NCBI GenBank assembly: GCA_964505295.1
Contig: CAZDHR010000058.1
Location: forward strand, 1-22,922
Length of the DNA stretch: 22,922 nt
From: DATKZH01 sp964505295
Lineage (GTDB): Bacteria; Planctomycetota; Planctomycetia; Pirellulales; Thermoguttaceae
Direction: 5' to 3'
The notes under the pieces are model-generated. The model saw only the letters and a list, made by a program, of their open reading frames with translations, had not been told where the DNA came from and searched no databases. The position numbers and the translations under genes are program-made. The first letter of the stretch is position 1. Each line of letters starts with the position of its first letter. Of this stretch, positions 7,208 through 18,500 are shown piece after piece.

Positions 7208-8701
7208 TCAAGGACGTTTCCGGGCACCCGAGGTGGGGCCCGGTCTTGCCTGCTTCCGGGGCGTCGATCGGGCACGGCGGGTTGCCATCGCTCGGCTGCG
7301 CTGATCGTACAGCGGCGGATCGACCTCGGCTTCCCAACGGTCGAGCCGTTGTCTCATCGCAGCGACCCGGTCGGGATGCTCGGCGGCCAGGTTGTGCTGC
7401 TCGCCCACGTCGCTCGACAAGTTGTAGAGATACTGTGTCCCGTCGGGCTGGTCGATGTACTTCCAGTCGGCCTGGCGCACGGCGCGGTGAGGCTCGACGC
7501 CGCCTCGGTGGGGATCGGGCGCCCGACGCCAGAAGAGCGTCCGCTCGACGGGGGCCCGGTCGCCACGCAGGATGGGCATCAGGTCGATGCCGTCGAAGGG
7601 GCGGTCGCCGGGCGGCTCGCCCCCGGCCAGCTTGGCCACGGTCGCGGCCCAGTCGATGGTGCAGGCGACCTGGGGTGAGCGCACGCCCGGGGGCAGCACA
7701 CCCGTCCATCGGGCGATGCACGGCACGCGGATGCCTCCTTCCCACAGGGTCCCCTTGCCCTTCGAGCACGGATCGTTGCGGGAATGGGTGGCCCCGCCGT
7801 TGTCGGAGGTGAAGACGACGAGCGTGCGATCGCCCAGCCCGCGGCGGTCGACGGCCTCGACGATCCGCCCCACGGCCTGGTCGAGCCGCTCGACCATGGC
7901 GACGTACGATCGGCGCGTGCCCGCCTGCCATCCCTTCGTGCGCGGCTTGACCTCGCGGTCGACGTCGTCCGGGCCTTGGTACGGGAAGTGGGGGGCGTTG
8001 AAAGCGACATAGAGGAAGAAGGGACGGCCGGCCCACGCGTCGATAACCTCGACGGCGAAATCCGCGGTCAGGTCCGTGGCGTAGCCCTTTCGCTTCACCA
8101 GCTCGCGATCGAGGAACAGGTCGGGCACGCCGAGCCGGTCGACGTGCTGGAAGTAGTGGATATTGCCCCCCAGCGAGCCGAAGAAGCGGTCGAAGCCGTG
8201 GTCGTTGGGCGTCCAGCCGTCGTCGTAGCCGAGGTGCCACTTGCCGGCCATCGCGGTGGCGTATCCGGCGTCGCGGATGATCCGGGCGACCGACTTCTCT
8301 TCGGGCGGAAGGCCCTCGCCGTGCGCCTGGTAGTAGACGGCCCATTCGAGCCCGATCCGCTGCTGGTATCGCCCGGTCATCAGGGCCGCCCGGGTGGGCG
8401 AGCAGATGGAGCCGTTGGCGTAGCAGTCGGTCAGAAGCACGCCCTGTTGGGCGAGGCGGTCCAGCTTGGGCGTGTCGATGTCCGGGCAGCCATAGCAGGA
8501 GAGGTCGCCGTAGCCCAGGTCGTCGGCAAGGATCAGGACGACATTGGGTGCTCGGCTGGATTCGCCACAGAGCGCTTCGGTGGCTGTGAAGATTGACAAC
8601 AGGCACACCGCAACGGCAGAAGCCAATGGAGTGACTCTCGGCCGCACTTGGCGTAACCGGCAAATGGGACGTGCGTTACGCCGTGCCGCGAAATGTCTCA
8701 T
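7208..8701 (-). CDS. Exported formylglycine-dependent sulfatase
   Basis: This 497-residue protein is a type I sulfatase (alkaline phosphatase superfamily). The signature CSPTRAALMTGR places the residue converted to formylglycine at C100. Metal and sulfate ligands are all visible: D60-D61 in ILADDLGYGD, K154 and H156 in GKWHLG, H238 in NAPHFP, D300-N301 in FTSDNGG, and a lysine in SKGKGTLWEGG. It should hydrolyse sulfate esters, probably on polysaccharides; the substrate cannot be read from sequence. A basic N-terminus followed by a hydrophobic stretch at about 26-42 is an export signal, cut probably near residue 43. The start at 8701 is supported by a perfect AGGAGG seven bases upstream. The last 30 residues are basic and low in complexity. 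Activation needs a sulfatase-maturing enzyme that is not in the window. Confidence 0.95.
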   Translation of the reverse strand: MRHFAARRNARPICRLRQVRPRVTPLASAVAVCLLSIFTATEALCGESSRAPNVVLILADDLGYGDLSCYGCPDIDTPKLDRLAQQGVLLTDCYANGSICSPTRAALMTGRYQQRIGLEWAVYYQAHGEGLPPEEKSVARIIRDAGYATAMAGKWHLGYDDGWTPNDHGFDRFFGSLGGNIHYFQHVDRLGVPDLFLDRELVKRKGYATDLTADFAVEVIDAWAGRPFFLYVAFNAPHFPYQGPDDVDREVKPRTKGWQAGTRRSYVAMVERLDQAVGRIVEAVDRRGLGDRTLVVFTSDNGGATHSRNDPCSKGKGTLWEGGIRVPCIARWTGVLPPGVRSPQVACTIDWAATVAKLAGGEPPGDRPFDGIDLMPILRGDRAPVERTLFWRRAPDPHRGGVEPHRAVRQADWKYIDQPDGTQYLYNLSSDVGEQHNLAAEHPDRVAAMRQRLDRWEAEVDPPLYDQRSRAMATRRARSTPRKQARPGPTSGARKRP

Positions 8702-9349
8702 CTCGATACCTCCTGCCGACTGGACTCGAACGTCGCCGACCCCCCGTCGGGCTGCAAAGGCGACCCTCCAGCATGGCCGCCCACGCGCGGCAACGCTGCT
8801 GCCCCAGTATGTGGGCCGGGTGAATGCGGGTCAACGCGTCGGCGGCCTCCCCTTAATCGGGTGGCGGGTGAGCGTTGCGGTGGGTGAGTCGGCGGTGGTC
8901 GGTTTGCTGAGGCGGTCAGAGATCGCGAGTGCCCGACGGCCCAATTGCAAACCCCCCAGATGGGTTCAGACTCCTTCAGCGGTCGTGGGCAGGTCGGCTG
9001 GGGTAGGAACCCGGCAAATCGGTGCGGTGGCCCAGCAGCTTTGTACGGCCCATTTGGGTGGACAACGGGTCCTCGGTCTTCGGCAGGCTTCTTGCGCGGA
9101 GAGAACATCGCGAGTCGCAGGCGGGCCCAAAGCGAGCCCGACGCTTTTCTAGCTTGTTCAGGTCGCCCAAATTTGCGATTCCACAGCCTTTGGTTGGAAG
9201 GACTTGGTCGCGGCTTTGCCCAGGACCGGTCTGCATTGGTTTGGAGACGCGGCGATTCCCTACAACCCTTTCGGGTGGACGATCCTCCGCATATTCGGTC
9301 CAGACATTATTGGCGGCGAAAAAAGCTGACACGGAGTAATCAAAATAAC

Positions 9350-9378
9350 TTGACACTCATGATCGTCCTAAGCAGACT
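9350..9378 (+). promoter_or_regulatory. Candidate promoter of the giant gene
   Basis: A perfect TTGACA (9350-9355) in an AT-rich patch is followed at 17 nt by CAGACT (9373-9378), which keeps only three bases of the -10 consensus. If used, it would give a leader of about 135 nt. The -35 box is convincing but the -10 is weak, so an activator or another sigma factor may be needed. Confidence 0.35.
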
Positions 9379-9507
9379 GACTCGAATGGGTACCCGTGCG
9401 CGGTTTCGCGTCTCATAGTGCAGCCGGGGACCCTCGGACTGTCACGTCGTCAAGGAGTCGTCACCGCAACTCTTGGATCCTGCACCAGACGTACTGCTGA
9501 ACGAAAC

Positions 9508-9515
9508 GGGAGGAG
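9508..9515 (+). promoter_or_regulatory. Shine-Dalgarno site fixing the start of the giant gene
   Basis: GGGAGGAG ends six bases before the ATG at 9522. It decides the start: translation from here places the LEPR-XLL-like motif at residues 36-51, the N-terminal position usual for this motif. Confidence 0.75.
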
Positions 9516-9521
9516 TGGGCC

Positions 9522-12500
9522 ATGTCTATTAAAAGGCTGTTCCGGTATTTCTCGCCGAATGGGGGAGTCGGCCGACAGCGACGTCCCAAGAAAAGGGGAG
9601 GCCGGGACACCACCGCGTGTAGCGCCCGCAAGCTGCGAATCGAGCAGTTCGAGGAACGACAGCTCCTGAGCATCAACGCGTGGGGAATCGACGCGGACGG
9701 AGCCCTCTACGACGTCGACACCGAGACCGGCGAGGCGACCGATCTCCGGGACACCGGGCTGGGTGCAGACAGCACGGTGGGGATCGCCGCCGATCCGACC
9801 GGCGTGCTCTACACGATGACCAGCAGCGTCGCGGCTACTCCGGCTGTCCGCGACAGGCTTTACACGATCGATCCGCTAACCGGCAACCCTACACTCATTG
9901 GCTCGACGGGCCTGAACGTTTCCGATACCGGGGATGCGGACTTGGACTTCGATCCAACGACCGGCGTTCTCTACGGGGTTTCCAACGACTCCAGCGGACC
10001 ATCCGTCGAGCTGTTCACCATCGACGTGGATACGGGTGCCGCCTCCGTGGTGGGAACGATCCCGGTCGACGCGTCGGTGACCTCGATGGCGTTCGATGGG
10101 GCCGGCCGGCTTTACGTGCGCGCGGACTCGCCGGATGAACTGTACGAGGTCGACAAGACGACGTGCGAGGTTCTTTCCACGACCTCTCTGACATGGCTGG
10201 GTGCACAGGCCGATTTCGACGGCGGCGCCATCGACTTCGACATACTGGATGGAACGCTCTATGCGGCGGACGGCAGCGACGTTATCACCGGCGACAATGC
10301 GCTCTTCACGGTCGACCCGGCGACGGGCATTGTGGTGGAGGTGGGCCCGACGGGCCTCGCCGGTGGTCTAACGGGCCTGGAATTCCGTCCCATCGACTTC
10401 GGCGACGCGCCCGACACGCCCTACGCGACGCTTCTGGCCAACGACGGCGCGCGGCATGCGATTCAGCCCGGCTTCTTCTTGGGAAGCGTCATCGATGGCG
10501 AGGTCGACGGGCAGCCCGACGCCGGGGCGATGGGGGACGATCTCAACGGGATCGACGACGAGGACGGCGTCGTATTCACAACGTCCATGCGAGTGGGGCT
10601 TTCCGGCAACGTCACCGTGATCAGCTCGGCGGAGGGGCGCTTGGACGCGTGGGTCGACTTCAACGGCGACGGCGACTGGAACGACTCGGGGACAGATGGC
10701 TGGGGCAATCCCTGGAGCGAGCAGATTTTCAAGAACGAGCCTTTGACGGCCGGCGCGAACAATCTGGGTTTTCAGATTCCCGATACGGCAATGGTCGGAT
10801 CGACCTCGGCGCGGTTCCGCTTGAGCAGCACGGGTGGCTTGGACCCGACGGGGGTGGCGTTGGATGGGGAGGTGGAAGACTACGCGGTGCGGATCGTCGA
10901 TTCCCAGGCGATCGTTCTGGAGTTGGTGCAGGTCGTGCCCAACGGGGATGACCTCATTGAGGAAGGGGAAGTCCTTCACGTCGCGCCGCGGGAACTGGTT
11001 TTCCACTTCAACGAAGGCCGGATGGTCGATCCGAGCTCGCTCGGCGGCATCCAGATCGTGCGGAGCGGGAGCGACGGGGTGATCGGCGACGGCGACGACG
11101 TGGTCGTCGAGTACGGCTGGATCGGCATCGGCGACGAGCCGAACGAAGTGATCGTCCGTTTTGCGGAGACGCTTCCGGACGACCTCTATCGGATCAACCT
11201 CATCGGCTCCGGGTCCACGCCGTTGCAGGACGTCGACGGTTATCTCTTCCGGGGCGGTCTCGACGGAAGACTCGAGTTCGAGTTGGACCTGGGCGCCCGG
11301 GTCGTTGCCGTGGTGCCGCAGCCGGTGAGTCGCGTGGCGGGCGCTCTCCAACAGGATCGTGATAAGATCGTCGTCTACTTCAATGACGACGCTCTCGACC
11401 CGACGCTCGCCTCCGACCCGCGCTTCTACACGCTGTTCGACACCAACGAGACCTTGGCGACCGACGACGACACGATCCTGCTGCCCGACACGGTCGCGTA
11501 CGACGCCGCCGAGAACACGGCGGTGCTGGACTTCGTCGACGACCTGCCGGACGCCACGTACCGGCTGCAAGTCGGGACGTCCGACGAGTCGAACGAGACG
11601 ATCGACACGGCGGTTAACGTCGGAACGTTGTTCGATACGACGGGTTCTTCTTTTTCGCAGGTCGCGTTCATCGGCGATGAAGACGGCAACGACGACGTCG
11701 ATCTGTATCGGGTCGAGATCGCCGAAGACGGCACTGATCTAGACGTCGACGTGACTCCGGATGCAGATTTGGACGTGGCGATTCGTCTGTTCGACTCGGC
11801 GGGGACGCAGTTGGTGGCGGGCTTCGTGGACGCGGGGAATGAGGGGGTCGCGGAGTGGCTCGGTGTGACCCTGCCGATAGGGACTTACTACATCGGCGTC
11901 TCCAGCGCCGACAACGACCACTACACGCCGGCCGACGGATCGGACAACGAGGACGGCACCACGTCGGGCTCCTACCTAATCGAGCTGGACGTCGACAACG
12001 CGATTGACGGCGACGACGATAACTCCAGCTTCGACACGGCCACGGCCCTCGGCACGCTGGGGGCGGCCGAGCAGCAGTTCAGCAGCCAGATCGAGCCGCA
12101 AGACTGGATCGACATGCCCCAGTATCCCGGCGGCTCCGACGAGCCGGGCCACCGCGACATACCACTCAGTGCGGAGATGCACGGCGCCGGCACGGGCACA
12201 AGGAGCAGCGCTCCCAACGCGATCGGCGTCGTCAGGTACAATTTCGCCGATGTCTATGGCACGGATTCCCAGGGCAATCCGCTCCACAACCAGATCAACG
12301 ACGAGCAGAAGGAACGGACCCGGGAGATCTTCGAGATGTACGCCTCGCTGTTCGGCTTTGAGGTGTACGAAACGCCCTCAAGCGGTATCCAGGTCGTGAC
12401 GGGCGACGTTCGCGTGGGGAATGTGCCTCCGACAGTGGGCGGCGTCTCCACCGGAAGCAAGGTGATCATGAACGCCATGAACTATGGCGACCCGGCCAAA

Positions 12501-15500
12501 GACGTGTTCGGCGGCGGATGGATGGGCGTCGCGCTGCACGAGATCGGCCACTCGATTGGGCTGGCGCACTGCTACGAGCTCCGTGCCGTGATGGGCGGTC
12601 CCGAGGCGGTCGAGGACACGTATCCGGCCCAGGTCGACATTATCCACTCGCAACGTAATCACCGCCCGGACGCGACCGACGTCGACATGTACCAGTTCGA
12701 GGTCACCGAGGCCGGCGTCTTCACGGCGGAGACCGTTGCCGAGCGCCTCAGCAACTCCAGTCTGCTCAACACGGCCTTGCGCTTGTACCGCGAGGACCCG
12801 GACGACGGCTCGCGCACGCTGATCGCCCAGAACGACGACTACTACAGCAACGACTCGTACATCGAGCTGGCCCTGGAGCCGGGCACGTACTACATCGGCG
12901 TGTCGAGCACGGGCAACACCGACTACGACCCGTCGATCTCCGATAGCGGCTTCGGCGGCCTGACCGACGGCGAGTACGATTTGAAGCTCGGATTCACGCC
13001 GCCTCCGGGCTCGATCCTCGAGGACGCGACCGGCACGGCTTTCGACGGGGACAACGACGGCTTGCCCGGCGGGGCGCACGAGTTCTTCTTCCGTAGCGAC
13101 AACACGATCTTCGTCGACAAGACGGCGATCACGAACCTGAGGCAGTCGCTCAACGCCAGCTCCGGGAACCGGACGGTGCGAGTTGACGACGTCGGCGTGT
13201 TCGACGTTCAGGTCGACGTCACCGTCATCAAGATCGACGGTGAGGAGATGATCGTCAGGGGCGTTGACGCGGTGACGAATGTGCTTACGGTCGACCGGGG
13301 CCACAACGCCACGCCGATCACATCGCACGCGGAGGACGCTCCCGTGCGCCTGGCGGCCGAAGACGGCTCGTTGGGGACGCCCTTCGGGTTGATTTCGTCG
13401 GCGTTGGCCGCGGCGTCGCCCGGCGACATCATCCGCATCGTCGCTGGCGGCGGAGCGGACGACGATATCCTCACGGTCGACGACAACCGCCCGTACTTGA
13501 TCGGGTTGGACACGATCGGGATGCCGCTGGAGGATGGTTCGCAGTTCGAGATTCCGCGCGACGTGGTGGTGCAGATCGACGCGGGCGCGATGGTGAAGCT
13601 GAATTCGGCGGTGATCGACGCGGGCACGTCGGACCCGCTCATCGATCGCAGCGGCGGCGCGCTGCAGGTGCTCGGCACGCCCGAGTGCCACGTGCTGTTC
13701 ACCTCGTACGCCGACGATTCGATCGGCGGCGACAGCAACGCATCGGTGACCCCGGCGGCCGCCGGCGACTGGGGCGGCCTGGTCTTGCGCGAGGATTCGG
13801 ACTTCCAGGGCGCCGGGGCCGGTCCGGGCATCTTCCTGAACTACGTCAACCAGGCCGAGCTGAGCTACGGCGGGGGCAGCGTCGTGGTGGGCTCGGTCGA
13901 GTCGACCTACTCGGCGATCCACATCGACACGACCCGGCCGACGATCACGAACAACCTCCTCACTAAGAACGCCGACCACGCCATGTCGGCCAACCCGGAC
14001 GCGTTCGACGATTCCCGCGGCCGGATCGGGCCAATGATCCGCGGCAACACGGTGGTGGACAACTCGTTCAACGGCCTCTTCGTGCGCATCGGGCTCGATT
14101 CGGGAGAGCCCCTCGAACGGCTGAGCGTGTCGGCCCGCTTCGACGATACCGACATCGTCCACGTCATCACCGAGAGCGTGGAAATGGTCGGCAACGCGGG
14201 CGGACCGATCCAAGAGGGCGGCAAGATCGTCGCGAGGGAAAGCGGCCGGTTGAGGATTGATCCCGGCGTGGTCGTCAAGCTCGGCGGGTCGCGCATTGAA
14301 GCCATGCGAGGCAATGCCCACCTGATCGCCGAGGGGACGGAGGCGAACCCGGTGATCCTCACGTCGCTGTACGATGACCGGTTCGGAAGCGGCGGCACGT
14401 TCGACACGTCGGGCAACTTGAGCGCCGTCGGCCCGGCCAAAGGCGACTGGGGCGGCTTGATCTTCAACGCGAACTCGCGCGGCAGCATCGACCAGGCCCT
14501 GATCGCCTATGGCGGCGGCGAGACGCCGATCGACGGCGGATTCGCGAACTTCAGCACCATCGAGGTCCATCACAACGCCCACGTCCGCCTGGCAAACAGC
14601 ACGCTGACGAACAACGACGATCGGGCGACCGGCGGAAACCGGGACAGCCGAGGCAGCAACGACAACTCGCTGATCTTCGTGCGCCAGGCCCAGCCGATCA
14701 TCGTGAACAACGTGTTCGAGAACAACGACGGCAACGTGATCAGCATCAACGCCAACGCGATGCTGTACATCCACCAGCGCGACACCGGGCGCAGCACCGG
14801 GGCCATCGACGCCTTCGACGAGTTCGCCGACAACCAGGGCCCGCTCGTCCGGCTCAACCGGATGGCCGGCAACGGCACCAACGGCATGAACGTCCGGGCC
14901 GGAACGCTCACCACCGAGTCGGTCTGGGACGATACCGACATCGTCCACGTGCTCCGCGGAGAGATTGACGTCGACCAGCACCACACGTACAGCGGGCTCC
15001 GTCTCCAGAGCGCCGTCGACCAGAGCCTGGTTGTGAAGCTCGGCGGCACCAACGCCGGCTTCACGGCCGACGGTATTCCGTTGGACATCGACGACCGGAT
15101 CGGCGGCACGATCCAGATCGTCGGCCAGCCCCTCTTCCCGGTCGTCTTGACGTCGCTGGCCGACGACTCGATCGGCGCCAGCTTCGATCCGGACGGATCC
15201 CCCCAGCTCGACACGAACAACGACGGCCCGAGCGCCGGCTCCCCCGGCGACTGGCGGAGCCTTCTCTTCGAGAAATACAGCAACGACCGGAACGTGCGCA
15301 TCGTGCTCGAACCCGAGGCGGCCAGCGAGGGCGCCGACGTGAACTACACGCCCACCCTCGCCACGTACCTCGGCCAGCTCGCCCCCGACGAGAAGAGCGG
15401 CGACGAGAACCGCGCCCTCGGGTTCGAGGTCCACGGCTACATCCGTGCCGACGATCCGGGCGACGTCGACGTCTACAGCTTCGACGCCGAGGCCGGCACC

Positions 15501-18500
15501 CAGGTCTGGATCGACATCGACCGCACGCGCGGGGCGCTCGACACGGTCGTCGAGCTGGTCCAATTGAACGGAAACGTCCGCGCGGTCTCGACCGTCAGCG
15601 ACGTCTATTTCGGCGACTCTTACGATATTTCGGGAGACGCGAGCCCCGGCACGCTCGCCTTAGACAAGTACAACGGCGGCGACTACTACACGCTGAACTA
15701 CATGGATGCGGGCTTCCGCGTCGACCTGCCGGGAACGACCGGAGACATGGGAACCTACTACGTGCGCGTGCGGAGCGAGTCGCCGGACCTCGACGTGCTC
15801 GACGGCGGACTGACCAGCGGCGAGTACCAACTCCAAATCCGCTTGCAGCAGCGGGACGAAAAGCCGGGCTCGACCGTGCGCTACGCCGACGTCCGCTACG
15901 CGGATATCGGCATCGACGTGCACGGGTTGCCCGCCCATTCGCCGCTGCTGGGCGAGTCGGACGAGACGACCGCGAACAACAACGGCCCCGGCGGAGCGCA
16001 GAACTTCGGCAACCTGCTGGAAAGCGACCGGAACGTGATCAGCGTCTCCGGCGAGCTGGCGAATAGCTCCGACGTCGACTTCTACCGCTTCAACGTCGAC
16101 TACGCGATGACGGAGCTCGGCGGATCGATCCAGGCGGCCGCCGGCGTGAACGACGGCGGCAAGACCTGGGCCACCGTGTTCGACCTCGACTACGCCGACG
16201 GACTGACACGCGGCGACACCACGATGATCGTCTTCGACGCCAACCTCACGCCCATCCTCATCGGCCGCGAGTCGAACATCATCGACGACCAGCCGGCCAC
16301 CGGCCAGGGCACCGACCTGGATGACCTCACCCGGGGCACCGTCGGCAAGCTCGACCCGTTCATCGGCACCGTCCAGCTCCCCGCCGGCATCCCGAGCAGC
16401 CTGACCGAGTACTACGTGGCCGTCAGCGCCAACGGGCGATTGCTCACCGATCTGAACCAGTTCTACCAGGCCGCCGCCGCGAACACCAACATCCGCCTGG
16501 AGCCGATCAACTCCGTCGACCGAATCATCGAGGACCACATCGGCTTCCAGGGCTACGCGTCCCACGGGGCGCAGCGCGATCCGGTCAACCCGAACGGGCT
16601 GTTCAATATCACCAGCGCCGCGCAGCTCTCGACACACGTGCGCGCCTTCGATCTGTCGGACGTCGTGCTGTACGTCTCCGGGGCAGACCGGCTGACGACC
16701 GTCAACCCGTACTTCGGCGAGGTGATCACGGTCGTCGATACCAACCTCGATCAGACCACAAACGACACGCAGGGCATTCAGGACATCGTGTTCCGGTCCG
16801 ACGGGGGGCTTTATGCCTATCGCCGACTCGACGATACCGTGAACTCCGCCGGCGCGCTGGTTACGGTCGACTCCGGCACCGGCGCACTCGGCAGCAACAG
16901 CAACGACGGCATCCTCGGGACTACTTTCGACGTCCTATCCGGAGGATCCGGGAGCACCCCCAATGACACCGGCGACGAATTCCTGGCCACCGACACGGTC
17001 GACGCCCTGACGTTTGACCGCACCGGGTTCACAAGCGGCGCGCCGACCTACGACGTCTATTATGCGGTACGCGCGAACGATCAGACCTCAGGCAGTGCGA
17101 CGACGTCGATCTTGTACCGAGCCCGGCAATCGGGCTCCGCCACGGAATCCACGGATCCCGACTATGGGGTTGTCGGCAACATCCAGCCCTCGACCGTGAC
17201 CTTCGCATGGGACCAGTTCACTATCAACGCCGGAGGCGATACCTCGTCCAAGGACGTTCGGATCGTGGCCAAGGCGCCCGGCGCCGCCGGAAATGACATC
17301 AGAGTCCATATTACTCAGACCGACAACCTGCCGGTGGCGGCGCGGGTCACCAGTGTTGCTGGAAAGACAATTAACCTTACCTTGGACGACAGCGCGACGG
17401 CACAGAGTTTTGTTGACGCCATCAACCGCGACACGGCCGCTTCGCGGCTGGTAACCGCACGGCTCGTAGGAAGCAGCGCTGCCAGTGAACAGACGGACGA
17501 CGTGTCGGAAGGGATCGTCTTGGACACCGGGCACCACACTGGCACCGGCACCCCGCTGACCGGCTACGTCACGGGCCTCGCCTTCGGTGACTTCGCCGGA
17601 ACGAACCTCTACGGCGTGACCAGCGCGGGGGAGTTCATCGCGATCAATACGGGCACCGGAGACGTCACGACCCATGTCGATCTGACCGGAACGTTCGGGA
17701 TCTCTGGTTTCCAGGGACTTGCCCTCGGTCCACAGAACGTTGACGACGGTGACTATGCAGACATCCTGTTCGCCATTTCAAACGACGGCCATCTTGTGGC
17801 ATTCAACACTTCGGGGACTCCGGAGGCCGCTTTCACCGGCGGCGTGAGCATCATCGACGCGGGTGTCAGCAATCCCACGGGCTTGGCGTTCTCGCCGCTC
17901 GACTTCAACCTGTGGCACCCGACCACGCGCCGGGGAGGAACCGCCGACACAGGACACGGCGTCAACCCCGCGTACGACTTGAGTCGGACCCCCAGCCTCA
18001 AGGAACGCGATCACACGGACGATCAAGGGCACAACTACGACCTGAACGAGGCCCAGGGCGGGATCAGCTTCTACTTCGGCCTGGAAGACTACGTCGACAA
18101 CAACAACAATCCCTATCTGAACTATGAGGCGAACCGCACGCAGCTCGGCGTTCTCACCGACGTTTTCCAGCAAGATCTGACCTCTGGATCAATCGGCGAC
18201 AACTACGACCTGCCGGGCGGGGCCTACGGAAGCCTGGTCACCGACCCGTTCGATCTCGTCACCGCCGGCGACACCCTGACCGAAACCGCAACCGACCGCC
18301 CCACGCTCTACTTCAACTACTTTCTCGATACGGAAGGCCAGAATACGGGGCAGGCCAACGGCCAGATGCGCGACAGCGCCCGCGTGTTTATTTCTACCGA
18401 CGACGGCGACAACTGGGAGCTTCTCGCGACCAACAACACGCCGAAGGGCGCCAACTCGGAGTTGCCCACCTTCCTGTCGCATAGCCGCTTTGCCGACGCG

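Larger units (their letters stand above)
8702..9521. other. 820-bp region without a convincing gene
   Basis: This lies between the divergent sulfatase and giant genes. Short open frames on both strands (for example 8945-9418 plus and 8976-9356 minus) show no motif, no family resemblance and no good ribosome-binding site. The base composition is visibly less GC-rich toward 9300-9370 (AAAAAAGC, CAAAATAAC), as expected for a promoter region. It holds the sulfatase Shine-Dalgarno at its left end and a TTGACA box and the giant gene's leader at its right end. I see no insertion sequence, tRNA or clear repeat. Confidence 0.6.

Noticed and set aside
5797..7275. Minus-strand open frame of 492 codons opposite the LarA-like gene
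   Set aside because: No family motif; the opposite strand has the full LarA motif set and a good ribosome-binding site.
8945..9418. Possible 157-codon gene in the region before the giant gene
   Set aside because: No ribosome-binding site, no motif and erratic composition, and its 3' end overlaps the candidate promoter of the giant gene.
12378..15563. Minus-strand open frame of 1061 codons
   Set aside because: It is a shadow of the giant gene, in codon register with its Asp- and Val-rich codons. It has no motif and no start context, and it lies opposite the metallopeptidase and beta-helix coding sequence.
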